From: Mesorhizobium sp. L-2-11 | GTDB lineage: Bacteria; Pseudomonadota; Alphaproteobacteria; Rhizobiales; Rhizobiaceae | DNA length: 64,000 nt | Direction of reading: 5' to 3' | Assembly (NCBI RefSeq): GCF_016756595.1 | Contig: NZ_AP023257.1 | Coordinates: 1,623,501-1,687,500 of the forward strand | In this document: positions 43,207-54,705 of the stretch, piece after piece | How the letters are laid out: the number at the start of each line of letters is the position of its first letter | Numbering within the stretch: position 1 is the first letter of the stretch | Position numbers and translations under genes: made by a program | The notes under the pieces: model-generated | Told to the model about the DNA's origin: nothing | What the model saw: only the letters and a program-made list of their open reading frames with translations | The model's database searches: none

Positions 43207-44055
43207 TCAGGCGGCGCTGGTGCGTGCCAGGCCGTCCTTGGCCGGCTGGTAGGTGGGGCTGAGGCGCACGGCCTCGCGATAAGATTTTGCCGCCTTGGCC
43301 TTGTCACCGCGCCGCTCGTAGATCAGCGCCTGGTTGGACCAGGCCTCGGCATTCTTGCCGTCGAGCTTGATCGCCATGTTGATGTCGGCGAAGGCATTGT
43401 CCTCGTCGTTCGTCGCGAGATAGGAGAGGCCGCGGCCATTGTAGGGATCGGCGGCATCCGGCGCCAGCGAGATGGCGGTCGAGAAATCCTCGATGGCGAA
43501 AGCGTGCTGGCCCTGGCTCTGATAGATCAGGCCGCGATTGTGATAGGCGCGCGCATCTGTCGTGTCGAGCTGGATGGCCTTCTGGAAGTCGTTGAACGCT
43601 TCCTGGATCCGGTTGGCTTTGCGGTAGAGATTGCCGCGGCCGATATAGGCTGCGTCATAATCGGGATTGATCTGGATCGAGCGGTTGTAGTCGGCAAGGG
43701 CGGCCGCCTGGTCGCCGAGGAAGCGCTGGATGAGAGCGCGGTTCGAATAGGCTTGGTAGAAATTCGGATTGAGCTGGATGGCGGTGTTGAAGTCCTTGAG
43801 CGCCGCCTGATACTGGCCGCCGCGGCCATAGGCCGAGCCGCGCACATTGTAAGCTTCCGGGTCCTGAGGACTGCGCTGGATGACGGCCGATAGCGAGGAG
43901 ATGTTCTCGGCCGACCCTTGCGCCCTGTCGATGTTGGTGAATTCGCCGGTCGGGGCTGCTGTCTGGCAGCTGGCGAGCGCCAGTCCGGAAAGCAAGGTTG
44001 CCGTCAGGGCGAAGCCGCGCATTGCGGTTCTGCGCTCCACGCTAATTGCGTTCAT
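43207..44055 (-). CDS. TPR-repeat lipoprotein (NlpI-like)
   Basis: A 282-residue protein with a type II signal peptide (FALTATLLSGLALASC, lipobox LASC) and about six tetratricopeptide repeats from residue 60 to 275, for example YNVRGSAYGRGGQYQAALKD, YSNRALIQRFLGDQAAALAD and YNGRGLSYLATNDEDNAFAD. TPR lipoproteins scaffold envelope complexes; the partner is unknown. Start may be 44055 or the internal Met at 44022. Confidence 0.9.
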   Translation of the reverse strand: MNAISVERRTAMRGFALTATLLSGLALASCQTAAPTGEFTNIDRAQGSAENISSLSAVIQRSPQDPEAYNVRGSAYGRGGQYQAALKDFNTAIQLNPNFYQAYSNRALIQRFLGDQAAALADYNRSIQINPDYDAAYIGRGNLYRKANRIQEAFNDFQKAIQLDTTDARAYHNRGLIYQSQGQHAFAIEDFSTAISLAPDAADPYNGRGLSYLATNDEDNAFADINMAIKLDGKNAEAWSNQALIYERRGDKAKAAKSYREAVRLSPTYQPAKDGLARTSAA

Positions 44056-44208
44056 GTCTGCTCTGTCCTCACTGCCCGCCCGCGCCGTCAGGTCTGGTCC
44101 GTCTCCGAACCGGCCCTCTGCGAACTGGTCGAATTCAAAACAAAAAGGTGGCGGCGATTACACATCGCGCCACCCTTGGTATCCTTCGAAAAGGACGAAA
44201 AATTGACG

Positions 44209-44481
44209 TCAGAACCGCGGCGGACGCGGAGCGCCAGCGCCAGCAGCACCAGCCGCCACCGGGCGCGGCGTCATCGGCAGCAGGCCTTCGCGCTGAGCGC
44301 GCTTGCGGGCCAGCTTGCGGGCGCGGCGAACGGCTTCCGCCTTTTCGCGGGCGCGCTTTTCGGAAGGCTTCTCATAATGTCCGCGCATCTTCATTTCGCG
44401 GAAGATGCCTTCGCGCTGCATCTTTTTCTTGAGCGCGCGAAGCGCCTGATCAACATTGTTGTCGCGGACGAGTACCTGCAC
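44209..44481 (-). CDS. rpsU: 30S ribosomal protein S21
   Basis: A 90-residue S21 starting from GTG 44481: [40 protein letters not shown], then a basic Arg/Lys/Ala-rich tail and APRPPRF end. S21 helps 30S subunits with initiation. The start fits homologues ([10 protein letters not shown]); the frame is open upstream to 44520 but those residues are not conserved. Confidence 0.93.
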   Translation of the reverse strand: MQVLVRDNNVDQALRALKKKMQREGIFREMKMRGHYEKPSEKRAREKAEAVRRARKLARKRAQREGLLPMTPRPVAAGAAGAGAPRPPRF

Positions 44482-44889
44482 GTGCAATCCTGTCTTTCGG
44501 GTTTTGTTAACAACAGGCAAGTGGCCAAAGTCGCTTGCCTCCGCGGCGGTCTACACCACGAATTGTGGCGGCTGATAGCAGAATCATGCCGCTCTGTCCA
44601 CTGCCGAAACGAAAAACCCGCCTCAGCGGCGGGTCGTCGGCGCAAATCACACCATGCGCAAACCAATAGCATAACTGCCGTCACAAAGCAAGGAATTACG
44701 ACCTCCGGTAGCATATTCGCCTGCTCGGGCGGGCTCCCCGCGCCGATGAGAGATCGTTGGCGTTTTCTCCGCCACCGATAAATTTCCTGCTGCCCAATCC
44801 GGCAGAACGCTCAGCCCAGCTCTATCAACGAAGGAACCAACCTCGTTCCCCAATGGTTGTTGCGGCGAAACAAGCACAGGGGAAAGCCG
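44482..44889. other. Intergenic region between divergent rpsU and DUF892 genes
   Basis: 408 bp without a convincing gene; should contain both promoters. A CCCGCC/GGCGGG hairpin is near 44619-44634. Confidence 0.5.
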
Positions 44890-45399
44890 ATGTCAGGCAC
44901 CCGTGAATGGCTCGTCCAATGGCTCAAGGATGCGCATGCGATGGAGGAGCAGGCCGAAACCATGCTGAACGGCCAGCTCAATCGGCTGGAGAGTTATCCC
45001 GAGCTCAGCGAGCGCATCAGGCTGCACCTCGATGAGACGAAGGGACACGCCGCGCGCCTCGGAACCTGCCTGGAAAGACTGGGCGAAGATACATCGGCGC
45101 TGAAGGACGCCGGCGGCAAGCTGCTGGCGATGGCGCAGTCCCTGAGCGGCGTCTTCGCCGACGACGAGGTGATGAAAGGCTCACTGGCGAGCTATACCTT
45201 CGAGCACATGGAGATCGCCTCCTACACGATCCTCATAGCAACCGCCGAGTCCCTCGGCGAAACGGAGATCGCCCGGGCCTGCGAACAAAATCTGCGTGAA
45301 GAGGAGGCGATGGCCGAGTGGCTGAAAAACAAGCTGCCCGCGACTACGGGGCAGTTCCTGGCTCGCTCGGCGTCGGACAGCGACAATGCCAAGCGGTGA
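44890..45399 (+). CDS. DUF892 (YciE/YciF-type) ferritin-like protein
   Basis: A 169-residue all-helical protein: LVQWLKDAHAMEEQAETMLN, YPELSERIRLHLDETKGHAA, then YTFEHMEIASYTILIATAES and AEWLKNKLP. The Glu and His pattern (E-x-x-A, EHxE) is ferritin-like. YciF-type proteins are linked to stress responses. Start at 44890 with AGGGGAAA upstream. The stop overlaps the next gene by 14 bases. Confidence 0.88.
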   Translation: MSGTREWLVQWLKDAHAMEEQAETMLNGQLNRLESYPELSERIRLHLDETKGHAARLGTCLERLGEDTSALKDAGGKLLAMAQSLSGVFADDEVMKGSLASYTFEHMEIASYTILIATAESLGETEIARACEQNLREEEAMAEWLKNKLPATTGQFLARSASDSDNAKR

Positions 45400-45829
45400 C
45401 GACAGCAGGCCGGCGAGCAACGTGAAGCGACCTTCGGTCTGGCGGGCTTACAGCTATGCATGGATTACCCTCGGCTTCTTCATCATTTCGCTTGTCGGCC
45501 ACTGGGTTTTCGGCTGGTTCGCCTATCTCGACGAGCAGCGAGCGCTTGGCCAACCGCCCGAGTTCGGGGGCTATCTGATCGAGATGAGCCGCGACACGCT
45601 CGAGAACTGGCAGTCGGAATTCCTGCAACTGCTCTGGCAGGTCGGTGGCCTGGCGTTCCTGCTCTTCGTCGGCTCGCCGCAATCGAAGGAGAGTACCGAC
45701 CGGATGGAGGCCAAGATCGACGCGCTTCTCAGGCTTGTCGATCCAGAGAAGGGCAAGGAGGCGATACGCGAGCTGGACTTGCAGTATGAAGGCCACCTCA
45801 CCGACGAGCCGCACGCCCACCGGAACTGA
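45386..45829 (+). CDS. DUF6766-like membrane protein
   Basis: A 147-residue protein with two membrane spans (about residues 25-47 YAWITLGFFIISLVGHWVFG and 86-101 LLWQVGGLAFLLFVG) and a charged C-terminus. The sequence AYLDEQRALGQPPEFGGYL between the spans and SPQSKESTDRMEAKID after the second resemble DUF6766 proteins as I recall them. Translationally overlapped with the DUF892 gene. Function unknown. Confidence 0.75.
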   Translation: MPSGDDSRPASNVKRPSVWRAYSYAWITLGFFIISLVGHWVFGWFAYLDEQRALGQPPEFGGYLIEMSRDTLENWQSEFLQLLWQVGGLAFLLFVGSPQSKESTDRMEAKIDALLRLVDPEKGKEAIRELDLQYEGHLTDEPHAHRN

Positions 45830-45908
45830 TCTGGGGGCTGGAAACGGGCCCGGAGCCGATCACCGCTCCGGGCTGTGCGATGTTCCTCCACAGACGCAAA
45901 CCAGACCG

Positions 45909-46298
45909 CTATGATGCTGTGGCCACGTGAAGCCGCTCGAAATCTTCGAAGAACTCGCCGTAGTCGCAGGTTATTTCCTCGTCCGCCGCTATGTCGCGGA
46001 TCGCGGTTGCCCCGCCATACCGAGAAAAGTCCGTGTTCGGCCTTTCGGAATGGTTCATGAAGCGGCCATTGTCGACTTCATAGACCATGAATCCCGGCCG
46101 GTCCGGGCTTGGATAGGCATATCTGTCGAGCAATTCCCTGAGGTGCGGCGGCGCCGTTTCATATTTTTCCAGCGGGATCATCCGGTCGAAATCCGGATCG
46201 AGCCGCCAGATCGACGCTCCCTTGCTGATCGGCTCGGCGGCGAACACGCCGACGCCCTCGATTGTGCTCGCAGCGATGTAGGTCCTGATCAGCAGCAT
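45909..46298 (-). CDS. Small SET-domain protein
   Basis: A 129-residue SET-fold protein: IEGVGVFAAEPISKGASIW, GRFMNHSERPNTDFS (the NHS core motif), then EITCDYGEFFEDFE (the Y of the active site). Bacterial SET proteins methylate lysine in proteins or are inactive relatives. It lacks pre-SET and post-SET zinc domains. Target unknown. Confidence 0.88.
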   Translation of the reverse strand: MLLIRTYIAASTIEGVGVFAAEPISKGASIWRLDPDFDRMIPLEKYETAPPHLRELLDRYAYPSPDRPGFMVYEVDNGRFMNHSERPNTDFSRYGGATAIRDIAADEEITCDYGEFFEDFERLHVATAS

Positions 46299-46381
46299 GT
46301 TTTAGGTCCGTCTTCGAACAGAAGTGTCCGAAGAAATCGCCAAATCGCACTGGAAAGCAAGTCCGCCTTTGCGACATTGCC

Positions 46382-47140
46382 TCACGTCCGATTGATCGAG
46401 ACCCCGCCATCGGCAAACAGCGCGGTTCCGGTGGTGAAGCTCGACGCATCCGAAGCCAGGTAGAGCGCCGAGCGGGCGATCTCCTCGGGCTCGGCGACGC
46501 GCTTCAAGGCATGCAGGTTTTCGACGAACGCACGCGATTCAGGTGTCTTGAACGTTGCCGAAGGCGTGTCGGTGCCGCCCGGCAGCAGCGCGTTGACCCG
46601 TACGCCGCTAGCGCCGTATTCGGCGGCAAGCACCTGCGTCAATCCGATCAGCCCGGCCTTGCTTGCGGCATAGCTGGCCATGCCGGGCATGCCGACGGTA
46701 TGGCCGACAAAGGTAGAGGTGAAAATCAGCGAACCGCCGCCGCGATTAATCATGGCCGGCACCTGATATTTCGCGCCGAGGAAGGCGCTGGTCAGATTGG
46801 TGTCGAGCGTCTCTCGCCAGCCCTCCAGCGACAGCTCCGAAATCGGACCCATCTTGCCGACCGAGCCGGCGTTGTTGAAGGCGATATCCAGCCCGCCGAA
46901 TTTCTTGACCGCTATGTCGACAAGAGCTTTGGCATAGGCCTCGTCGCGAACGTCGCCGGGAAGCGCAATGGCCGTGCCGTCGGCCGCCTCGATTTCGGCG
47001 ACGAGGGCGTCAAGCTCCGCCTGGCGGCGGGCAGCGACGACCAGCTTGGCGCCTTGCTCGGCAAAGAGTTTTGCGGTGGCGCGGCCGATGCCGGAGCTGG
47101 CACCGGTGACGATGGCGACCTTGTTGGCGAGTGTGAGCAT
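46382..47140 (-). CDS. SDR-family oxidoreductase
   Basis: A 252-residue classical SDR: cofactor site [32 protein letters not shown], catalytic [10 protein letters not shown] and [12 protein letters not shown]. The C-terminus [15 protein letters not shown] is typical. Start at 47140 ([11 protein letters not shown]); upstream residues to 47206 are unlikely. NADP is suggested by AARRQAEL at the end of the second strand. Divergent from soxB, substrate unknown. Confidence 0.92.
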   Translation of the reverse strand: MLTLANKVAIVTGASSGIGRATAKLFAEQGAKLVVAARRQAELDALVAEIEAADGTAIALPGDVRDEAYAKALVDIAVKKFGGLDIAFNNAGSVGKMGPISELSLEGWRETLDTNLTSAFLGAKYQVPAMINRGGGSLIFTSTFVGHTVGMPGMASYAASKAGLIGLTQVLAAEYGASGVRVNALLPGGTDTPSATFKTPESRAFVENLHALKRVAEPEEIARSALYLASDASSFTTGTALFADGGVSINRT

Positions 47141-47403
47141 TTTTGGCGTCCTTTTCTTCGCGCCAGCATTGCCGGCAATCGGCTGCTTGGTCGCAGATCG
47201 AGGCAAAGCGAGCCACCCGATACCTGCGAAGGCGTCCGGGATGCGTCGTTGGCTCGTTGCTTCGACAGGTCTTTTTGGCCGTGGCGCAAAACGGCAAGCG
47301 CCGTCGCAAACAGCGCAAGGCTGGCAGCGCGGTTTCGCTAGTGATACACCTCGCGTGCCGGGGCTCGATTGGATGTCCGGCCGCTATTTGCGAGGCTGGA
47401 ACG

Positions 47404-48657
47404 TTGAAGAAATACTCGGTATTCGCCATCGCCCGCGAGGCCATGCGCGGCCACAAGGGCTGGGAGGAACAGTGGTCCTCGCCAGAGCCGAAGAAGGAGT
47501 ACGACGTCATTATCGTCGGCGCCGGCGGCCATGGCCTGGCCACCGCCTACTATCTCGCCACGGTGCACGGCATCACCAATGTCGCGGTGCTGGAAAAGGG
47601 CTGGCTCGGCGGCGGCAATACCGGCCGCAACACCACCATCATCCGCTCCAACTATCTCTGTGACGAGAGCGCCGGCATCTACGACCACGCGCTAAAGTTG
47701 TGGGACGGGCTCAGCCAGGAGCTCAACTACAACGTCATGTATTCGCCGCGCGGCGTCATGATGCTGGCCCACAATGTCCACGACATCCAGGTGCTGAAAC
47801 GCCACGTCCATGCCAACCGGCTGAACGGCATCGACAATGAATGGCTGACGCCGGAAGCCGCCAAGCAATTCTGCCCGCCGCTCAACATTTCGCGCGATGC
47901 CCGCTATCCGGTGATGGGGGCGACCCTGCAGCGTCGCGGCGGCACCGCCCGTCACGATGCGGTCGCCTGGGGCTATGCGCGCGGTGCTTCGGCGCGCGGC
48001 GTCCACATCATCCAGAACTGCGAAGTCACCGGGGTCAAGCGGGCGCCGAACGGTGCGGTCACCGGCGTCGAGACGACGCGCGGCTTCATCGGCGCCAGCA
48101 AGGTCGGCGTCGTTGCCGCCGGCCATTCGTCGGTCATCATGGACATGGCCGGGGTGCGCATGCCGCTGGAAAGCTACCCGCTGCAGGCGCTGGTTTCCGA
48201 GCCGGTCAAGCCGGTCTTCCCCTGCGTGGTGATGTCGAACACGGTGCACGCCTATATCTCGCAGTCCGACAAGGGCGAGCTGGTCATCGGCGCCGGCACC
48301 GACCAGTATATCTCCTATTCGCAGACCGGCGGCCTGCACATCCTGCAGCACACGCTCGACGCCATCTGCGAGATGTTCCCGATGTTCACGCGCATGAAGA
48401 TGCTGCGCTCGTGGGGCGGCATCGTCGACGTGACGCCCGACCGCTCGCCGATCCTGGCCAAGACGCCGGTGCCCGGCCTCTATGTCAATTGCGGCTGGGG
48501 CACCGGCGGCTTCAAGGCGACGCCGGGCTCGGGCCATGTCTTTGCCCATACCATCGCCAGGGACGATCCGCATCCGATCAACGCGCCCTTCACCATCGAG
48601 CGCTTCCGCACCGGTCGTCTCATTGACGAAGCGGCGGCGGCAGCGGTGGCGCACTGA
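47404..48657 (+). CDS. soxB: Sarcosine oxidase beta subunit
   Basis: A 417-residue flavoprotein subunit of heterotetrameric sarcosine oxidase, which oxidatively demethylates sarcosine to glycine and passes the methyl to tetrahydrofolate. FAD site [19 protein letters not shown], and [14 protein letters not shown] with the His (about residue 184) equivalent to the covalent-FMN His of characterised enzymes. [15 protein letters not shown] is at the C-terminus. The start is probably TTG 47404, giving [17 protein letters not shown], which fits homologues; no ATG is available. Confidence 0.95.
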   Translation: MKKYSVFAIAREAMRGHKGWEEQWSSPEPKKEYDVIIVGAGGHGLATAYYLATVHGITNVAVLEKGWLGGGNTGRNTTIIRSNYLCDESAGIYDHALKLWDGLSQELNYNVMYSPRGVMMLAHNVHDIQVLKRHVHANRLNGIDNEWLTPEAAKQFCPPLNISRDARYPVMGATLQRRGGTARHDAVAWGYARGASARGVHIIQNCEVTGVKRAPNGAVTGVETTRGFIGASKVGVVAAGHSSVIMDMAGVRMPLESYPLQALVSEPVKPVFPCVVMSNTVHAYISQSDKGELVIGAGTDQYISYSQTGGLHILQHTLDAICEMFPMFTRMKMLRSWGGIVDVTPDRSPILAKTPVPGLYVNCGWGTGGFKATPGSGHVFAHTIARDDPHPINAPFTIERFRTGRLIDEAAAAAVAH

Positions 48658-48748
48658 TGATGGCTCCCTCCGTGACGTTGGGTCAGTGGCTTTGCGATCA
48701 ACCGGCCGGCGCCTGCGTTGTTGGCCACGGCGAATTGTAGGAACAACC

Positions 48749-49045
48749 ATGCTTCTCATCCGCTGCCCCTATTGCGAGGAAGAGCGTCCGGAACTCGAAT
48801 TCCGCAACGCCGGCGAGGCACATATCGCGCGTTCGGCGGACATGGCCGCAACAAGCGATGACGACTTCGAAAAGTTCTTCTTCATCCGCTCGAATCCCAA
48901 AGGCATCATCTATGAGCGTTGGCGGCACATGCATGGCTGCGCGCGGTTCTTCAATGCCGTGCGTGACACCGTCAGCGACAGGTTCCTGATGACCTACAAG
49001 GCCGGCGAGCCGAAGCCGGCGAAGCTGCCGGGAGCCTCCGAATGA
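48749..49045 (+). CDS. soxD: Sarcosine oxidase delta subunit
   Basis: A 98-residue subunit: MLLIRCPYCEEERPELEF gives the CxxC of the zinc site, followed by AHIARS and YERWRHMHGCARFFNAVRD with the remaining ligands. It holds a structural zinc ion in solved enzymes. AGGAA precedes the ATG. Overlaps soxA by 4 bases. Confidence 0.95.
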   Translation: MLLIRCPYCEEERPELEFRNAGEAHIARSADMAATSDDDFEKFFFIRSNPKGIIYERWRHMHGCARFFNAVRDTVSDRFLMTYKAGEPKPAKLPGASE

Positions 49046-52027
49046 TCGCGACGTTTCGCATTCCCGGCGCCGGGCGCCTCAAGCAGGCAGAGACCGCTCG
49101 GTTCAGCTTCGACGGCCAGACCTATGCCGGCGTCGAGGGCGAAACGCTGGCCTCGGCGTTGCTCGCCAACGGTGTCCATCTGGTCGGCCGTTCGTTCAAA
49201 TATCACCGGCCGCGCGGCTTCCTGTCCGCCGGGGCGGAAGAGCCCAACGCGCTGGTCGAGATCAAGCGCGACTCCGCCAGGCGGACACCCAATGTCCGCG
49301 CCACCGTGCAGGAGCTCTATGACGGGCTGACGGCACAGTCGCAGAACCGCTGGCCGTCGCTCGCCTTCGACGTCAGCGCGCTCGGCGACGTCGCCTCGCC
49401 GCTGCTTTCGGCCGGCTTTTACTACAAGACCTTCATGTGGCCGAAGTCCGCCTGGAAAAACTTTTACGAGCCCAGGATCAGGGCTGCGGCAGGGCTCGGC
49501 GTCGCCCCCGACCAGCCGGATCCCGACCACTATTCGGCGCGCTTCGCCCATTGCGACGTGCTGGTGCTGGGCGGCGGTGCTGCCGGCATCGCCGCGGCAC
49601 TTGCCGCGGCCGAAGCCGGCGTGCGCGTCATCCTTGCCGACGAGCAGGTGGATTTCGGCGGCAGCCTGCGCTTCGAAAGCGGCGCCAGGATCGACGGCCA
49701 GGATGGTTTTGCCTGGGCGCAAAGGGCAGTCGCGACGCTCAAGGCCATGGACAATGTCCGCGTGCTGTCGCGCACCACGGCCTTTGGCTATTACGCACAG
49801 AATTTCGTCGGGCTGGTCGAGCGCGTCAGCGACCATCTGCGGAACCCCGGCCGCGAGCTGCCGCGCGAGCGGTTGTGGCAGGTTCGCGCCAAACGTGTGG
49901 TGCTGGCGACCGGCGCGATCGAGCGGCACATGGTGTTTGCCGACAACGACCGGCCTGGCATCATGCTGGCGTCGGCGGCGCGCACCTATCTCAACCATTA
50001 TGGCGTCGCCGTCGGCAGGAATGTCGGCGTCTATACGGCCAATGATTCCGCCTATGCGGCGGCGATCGACTTGAAGAAGGCCGGTGTCGGCGTGGCGGCG
50101 ATAGTCGACCTGCGCGACAACCCGACCGGGGCGCTGATCGATGAGGCGAGGGCGCTTGGCATCGAGGTCAATTTCGGCCGCGCGGTGATCCGCGCCGGCG
50201 GCAAATTGCGGGTCTCATCGATGACCGTGCAGCCGAAGAATGGCGGCGGCGAGCGCACCATCCCGGTCGACGCGATCCTGATGTCGGCCGGCTGGACACC
50301 GTCGGTGCATCTGTTCTCGCAATCCCGCGGCAAGGTTGTCTTCAATGATGAGACAAAGCGTTTCGTGCCCGGCACCTACGCGCAGGATTGCGTCTCGGTC
50401 GGCGCCTGCAACGGTACGGACGGGCTGTCGGCGACGATTGACGAAGCCTATGCGGCGGGCGCCAAAGCGGCGAAGGATGCGGGCATCAACGTCGCCAAGG
50501 CAATTAAGCCGACGGTCGACGCCAGCGAGAGCTGGTCGCGCGGCATGCTGGGTGCGGCGCCCGGCGCCGGGCCGGACACGACGGTAAAAGCCTTCGTCGA
50601 CTTCCAGAACGACGTCACCGCCAAGGACATCCGCCAGGCGGTGCATGAAGGCATGCGCTCGATCGAGCACGTCAAGCGCTTCACCACCAACGGCATGGCC
50701 ACCGACCAGGGCAAGACCTCGAACATGCACGGCTTGGCGATCGCCGCCGAGACGCTGGGCAAGCCGATCCCGCAAGTCGGCCTGACGACGTTCCGGGCGC
50801 CTTACACACCGGTGACATTCGGCTCGATTGTTGGCCATGCGCGCGGAAAACTCTTCGACCCGACCCGCAAGACGGCGATCCATCCGTGGGCGGAGGCTCA
50901 AGGCGCTGTGTTCGAGGATGTCGGCCAATGGAAGCGCGCCTGGTATTTTCCAAAGGCAGGCGAGGACATGCACGCCGCGGTCGATCGCGAGTGTGTGACG
51001 GTGCGCAAGACGGCCGGCCTGTTCGACGCCTCGACGCTGGGCAAGATCGAGGTGGTCGGGCCGGATGCGGCGAAGTTCATGGAACTGCTGTACACCAATC
51101 CGTGGGAGAAACTGGAGCCCGGCCGCTGCCGCTATGGCATCATGCTGCGCGAGGATGGTTTCATCTATGACGACGGTGTCGTTGGCAGGCTTGCAGCCGA
51201 CCGCTTTCATGTGACGACGACGACGGGCGGTGCGCCGCGCGTCATGAACCATATGGAGGATTACCTCCAGACCGAGTTTCCGCATCTCAACGTCTGGCTG
51301 ACCTCGACCACCGAACAGTGGGCGGTGATCGCCGTGCAGGGGCCGAAGTCGCGGGACATCATCGCGCCGCTGGTCGAGGGCATCGACATGTCGGACGGGG
51401 CGCTGCCGCATATGTCGGTGCGCGAAGGCAAGATCTGCGGGGTGCCGACACGGCTGTTCCGCATGTCGTTCACCGGCGAACGCGGCTTCGAGGTCAACGT
51501 GCCGGCCGATTACGGCCAGGCCGTCTGGGAAGCGCTGTGGAGCGAGGGCCAGAAGCACGGCGCCTGCGCCTATGGCACCGAGGCGATGCACGTGCTGCGT
51601 GCCGAAAAGGGTTACATCATCGTCGGCCAGGACACCGACGGCACGGTGACGCCCGGCGATGCCGGGCTCGACTGGGCGGTCGGCAAGAAGAAGACCGATT
51701 TCGTCGGCATCAGGGGCATGGCTCGGCCCGACCTGGTCGCCAAGGGCCGCAAGCAGCTTGTCGGCCTGAAGACCAAAGACCCAAAAGTGGTGCTGGAAGA
51801 AGGCGCGCAGATCGTCGGCGATCCGAAGCAGGCGATCCCGATGACCATGATCGGCCATGTCACCTCGAGCTACTGGTCGCAAAATTGCGGCCGCTCGATC
51901 GCGCTCGCGCTGGTTGCCGGCGGCCGGGACCGGATGGGTGAGACGCTCTACGTGCCGATGCCCAATGCGACGATCGAGGTGGAGGTCACAGGCATGGTGT
52001 TCTTCGACGACAAGGGGGAGCGCCTCA

Positions 52028-52035
<8 letters not shown>
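49042..52035 (+). CDS. soxA: Sarcosine oxidase alpha subunit
   Basis: A 997-residue subunit. The N-terminal region (about 20-100) resembles a 2Fe-2S ferredoxin-like domain without the cluster Cys. The NAD-binding Rossmann domain is at VLVLGGGAAGIAAALAAAEA (about 171-190). The C-terminal half (about 605-990) is a glycine-cleavage T-protein fold that binds tetrahydrofolate. Acts with SoxB, D and G in the cytoplasm to turn sarcosine, O2 and folate into glycine, H2O2 and methylene-folate. Operon order soxBDAG is standard. Confidence 0.96.
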
Positions 52036-52889
<854 letters not shown>

Positions 52890-52972
52890 CATCCATCAGG
52901 CTCCGGCGAGCCGGGTCGCCGGCCACGAGAGCGGGCGGTCAGGGTTCCTGTCGCCGCTTTTGGTTTCGAACC

Positions 52973-53218
52973 TCAGAATGTGCTGGGCACGATCCACGGG
53001 TCGATGTCGATGCCGAGCCGCGGGCCCTTGCTTTCTGTCGAGCCCTGGTGGGTGGCCGCGCCTGCCTTCTCGACCGATCCGGTCGCGCCGCAATCGAGCT
53101 TGATGCTGGTGTCGGCGCAGGCCGCGGCCGGCGCCTGTTTGCCGAGTTGGCCCTGGTCGGCGAAGGCAGCGCCCGAGAAAGCAAGCAGTGCCGCGAGGGT
53201 GAGGATTGTCTTTTTCAT
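52973..53218 (-). CDS. Small periplasmic protein, unknown function
   Basis: An 81-residue protein with a signal peptide (MKKTILTLAALLAFSGAAFA, cleavage before DQGQ). The mature ~60 residues have two Cys (ACADTSIKLDC) that could pair, and end GIDIDPWIVPSTF. Family not recognised. Its upstream region has two copies of a 14-bp palindromic motif at 53250-53263 and 53309-53322. Confidence 0.75.
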   Translation of the reverse strand: MKKTILTLAALLAFSGAAFADQGQLGKQAPAAACADTSIKLDCGATGSVEKAGAATHQGSTESKGPRLGIDIDPWIVPSTF

Positions 53219-53249
53219 TGTCTGTCTCCGGGCTGGATGGCTGAAAAGT

Positions 53250-53322
53250 TTTTGTACATGTACGACATAACGTACATATACGGCTGGCGAACGTGAAGTT
53301 CAAGTCGGAATTGTACATGTAC
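53250..53322. promoter_or_regulatory. Two TTGTACATGTACGA operator-like sites
   Basis: Identical 14-mers at 53250-53263 and 53309-53322, each containing the palindrome GTACATGTAC, and a related ACGTACATATACG between them. They precede the small periplasmic protein gene. The nearby TetR gene has a similar ATATACGCTGTACGGA in its own upstream region (near 54127-54142), so this TetR may bind here. Confidence 0.55.
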
Positions 53323-53447
53323 GAAATTTTTTGACGGCGCGTGGCGCTGCGCCTTCGTCCTGGAAATGAGGAAATGGAGGGATGCTTCGGCTAATCTCGA
53401 ACATTCGCACTGATTGCCATCAGCTGTCCGAAACCGAACAAAATCCT

Positions 53448-54092
53448 TCAGCAGTTGACCGGCATCTCGGTCAACGGCGGCACGTCCTGCGTGGCCAGCG
53501 CGGCAAGCGTGAAATCGGACATCCGCTTGACGAACGCCTGCTGGTCGCCGAACGGGTAGAAGGGAAAGGTGATCAGCAGCGAGATCGTGCCGTGGCCGAC
53601 CGCCCACAGCATGGTGGCGATGGCGTGCGGATCGCCGTTCAGCTTGCCGGCGGCAACGCAGGCCTCGACCCTATTGATCAGCACTTTCATCAACGGGTTG
53701 CCCTCCCGCATGTCGGCGAAGGACTTGCCTTCCGGGGGCTTGACTTTTTCGGTCATGAATATCGTGCGATACTCGTTGGGGTTGCCAAGGCCGAAGGCCG
53801 CGTATTCGGACATCACCACCTGCAGCGCCTCGATCGGATCGTCGGCCGGGTGATCCTCGATACGCTTTGCCAGAGTTTTGAACGCGTCCTCGGCCAACGC
53901 GAACAAGATGTCCTGCTTGTCGGCAAAATAGGAATACACCGACATCGGCGCATAGCCGACACGCTTGGCAAGCTTGCGGATGGTGAGGCCTTCATAGCCT
54001 TCTTCCTGGACTAGCTTGTGCGCAGCGTCGACAAGTTCGGAGCGCAGTTCGGCCTTTTGTTTCTCGCGGCGTGTCTGGACGCTAAGCGGCAA
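53448..54092 (-). CDS. TetR-family regulator with WHG-type C-terminal domain
   Basis: A 214-residue regulator. Helix-turn-helix at about residues 17-62: LVDAAHKLVQEEGYEGLTIR, KLAKRVGYAPMSVYSYFADK. The ligand domain ends with MLWAVGHGTISLLITFP, the WHG-domain pattern. It likely controls itself and either the small secreted gene downstream or the MaoC/SDR pair upstream; all read leftwards. Confidence 0.9.
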   Translation of the reverse strand: MPLSVQTRREKQKAELRSELVDAAHKLVQEEGYEGLTIRKLAKRVGYAPMSVYSYFADKQDILFALAEDAFKTLAKRIEDHPADDPIEALQVVMSEYAAFGLGNPNEYRTIFMTEKVKPPEGKSFADMREGNPLMKVLINRVEACVAAGKLNGDPHAIATMLWAVGHGTISLLITFPFYPFGDQQAFVKRMSDFTLAALATQDVPPLTEMPVNC

Positions 54093-54183
54093 TTTTCGCC
54101 TGCCTTCTGTTAGTGGCTGGCTAAACTATATACGCTGTACGGAATCGGACAAGGCGTGGTCACACCGAGGTTCGTTGAGCCGT

Positions 54184-54705
54184 TCAAGCCGCTTCTGGCT
54201 GGCGTTCGATCAATGTCAGCGTCAGCCAGCGCGCGGTCAGCGCCGGCTTTTTCGAGCCCTCGATCTCGATCGTCACGTCATGCGCGGTCTGCACCCAGCC
54301 CGACGGCCTGACCTTGACGTCGGCGAGCACGAAACGGGTGCGGATGCGCGCGCCGGTCTTCACCGGCGCCAGGAAGCGCAGCGAATCAAAACCATGGTTG
54401 ACGCCCATCTTGCTGTTTTCGAGCGGCGGCATGGTCTCGAAGGTCATCGCCGACAGAAGCGAAAGCGACAGAAAACCATGCGCGATGGTGCCGCCGAACG
54501 GCGTCTCGCGCTTGGCGCGCTCCGGGTCGCAATGGATGAACTGGTGGTCGTCGGTGGCATCGGCGAACTGGTCGATCATGCGCTGCGAGACCACCCGCCA
54601 CGGCGACACGCCGACCTCCTTGCCGATGCTGGCCAGAAGCACATCGAGACTGATCGGTTCCACGCTGTCCTCCATTTCAACCGTCCGGAACGCGAGCGGC
54701 TTCAT
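54184..54705 (-). CDS. MaoC-like (R)-specific enoyl-CoA hydratase
   Basis: A 173-residue hot-dog fold hydratase: MIDQFADATDDHQFIHCDPE carries the catalytic Asp-His pattern (D-x(4)-H), and PFGGTIAHGFLSLSLLSAM is the MaoC signature. Acts on enoyl-CoA or related thioesters. The ATG at 54705 overlaps the SDR stop (ATGA) and follows AAGGA; the Met at 54675 is an alternative giving 163 residues. Coupled with the SDR, which suggests one acyl-CoA pathway. Confidence 0.9.
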   Translation of the reverse strand: MKPLAFRTVEMEDSVEPISLDVLLASIGKEVGVSPWRVVSQRMIDQFADATDDHQFIHCDPERAKRETPFGGTIAHGFLSLSLLSAMTFETMPPLENSKMGVNHGFDSLRFLAPVKTGARIRTRFVLADVKVRPSGWVQTAHDVTIEIEGSKKPALTARWLTLTLIERQPEAA

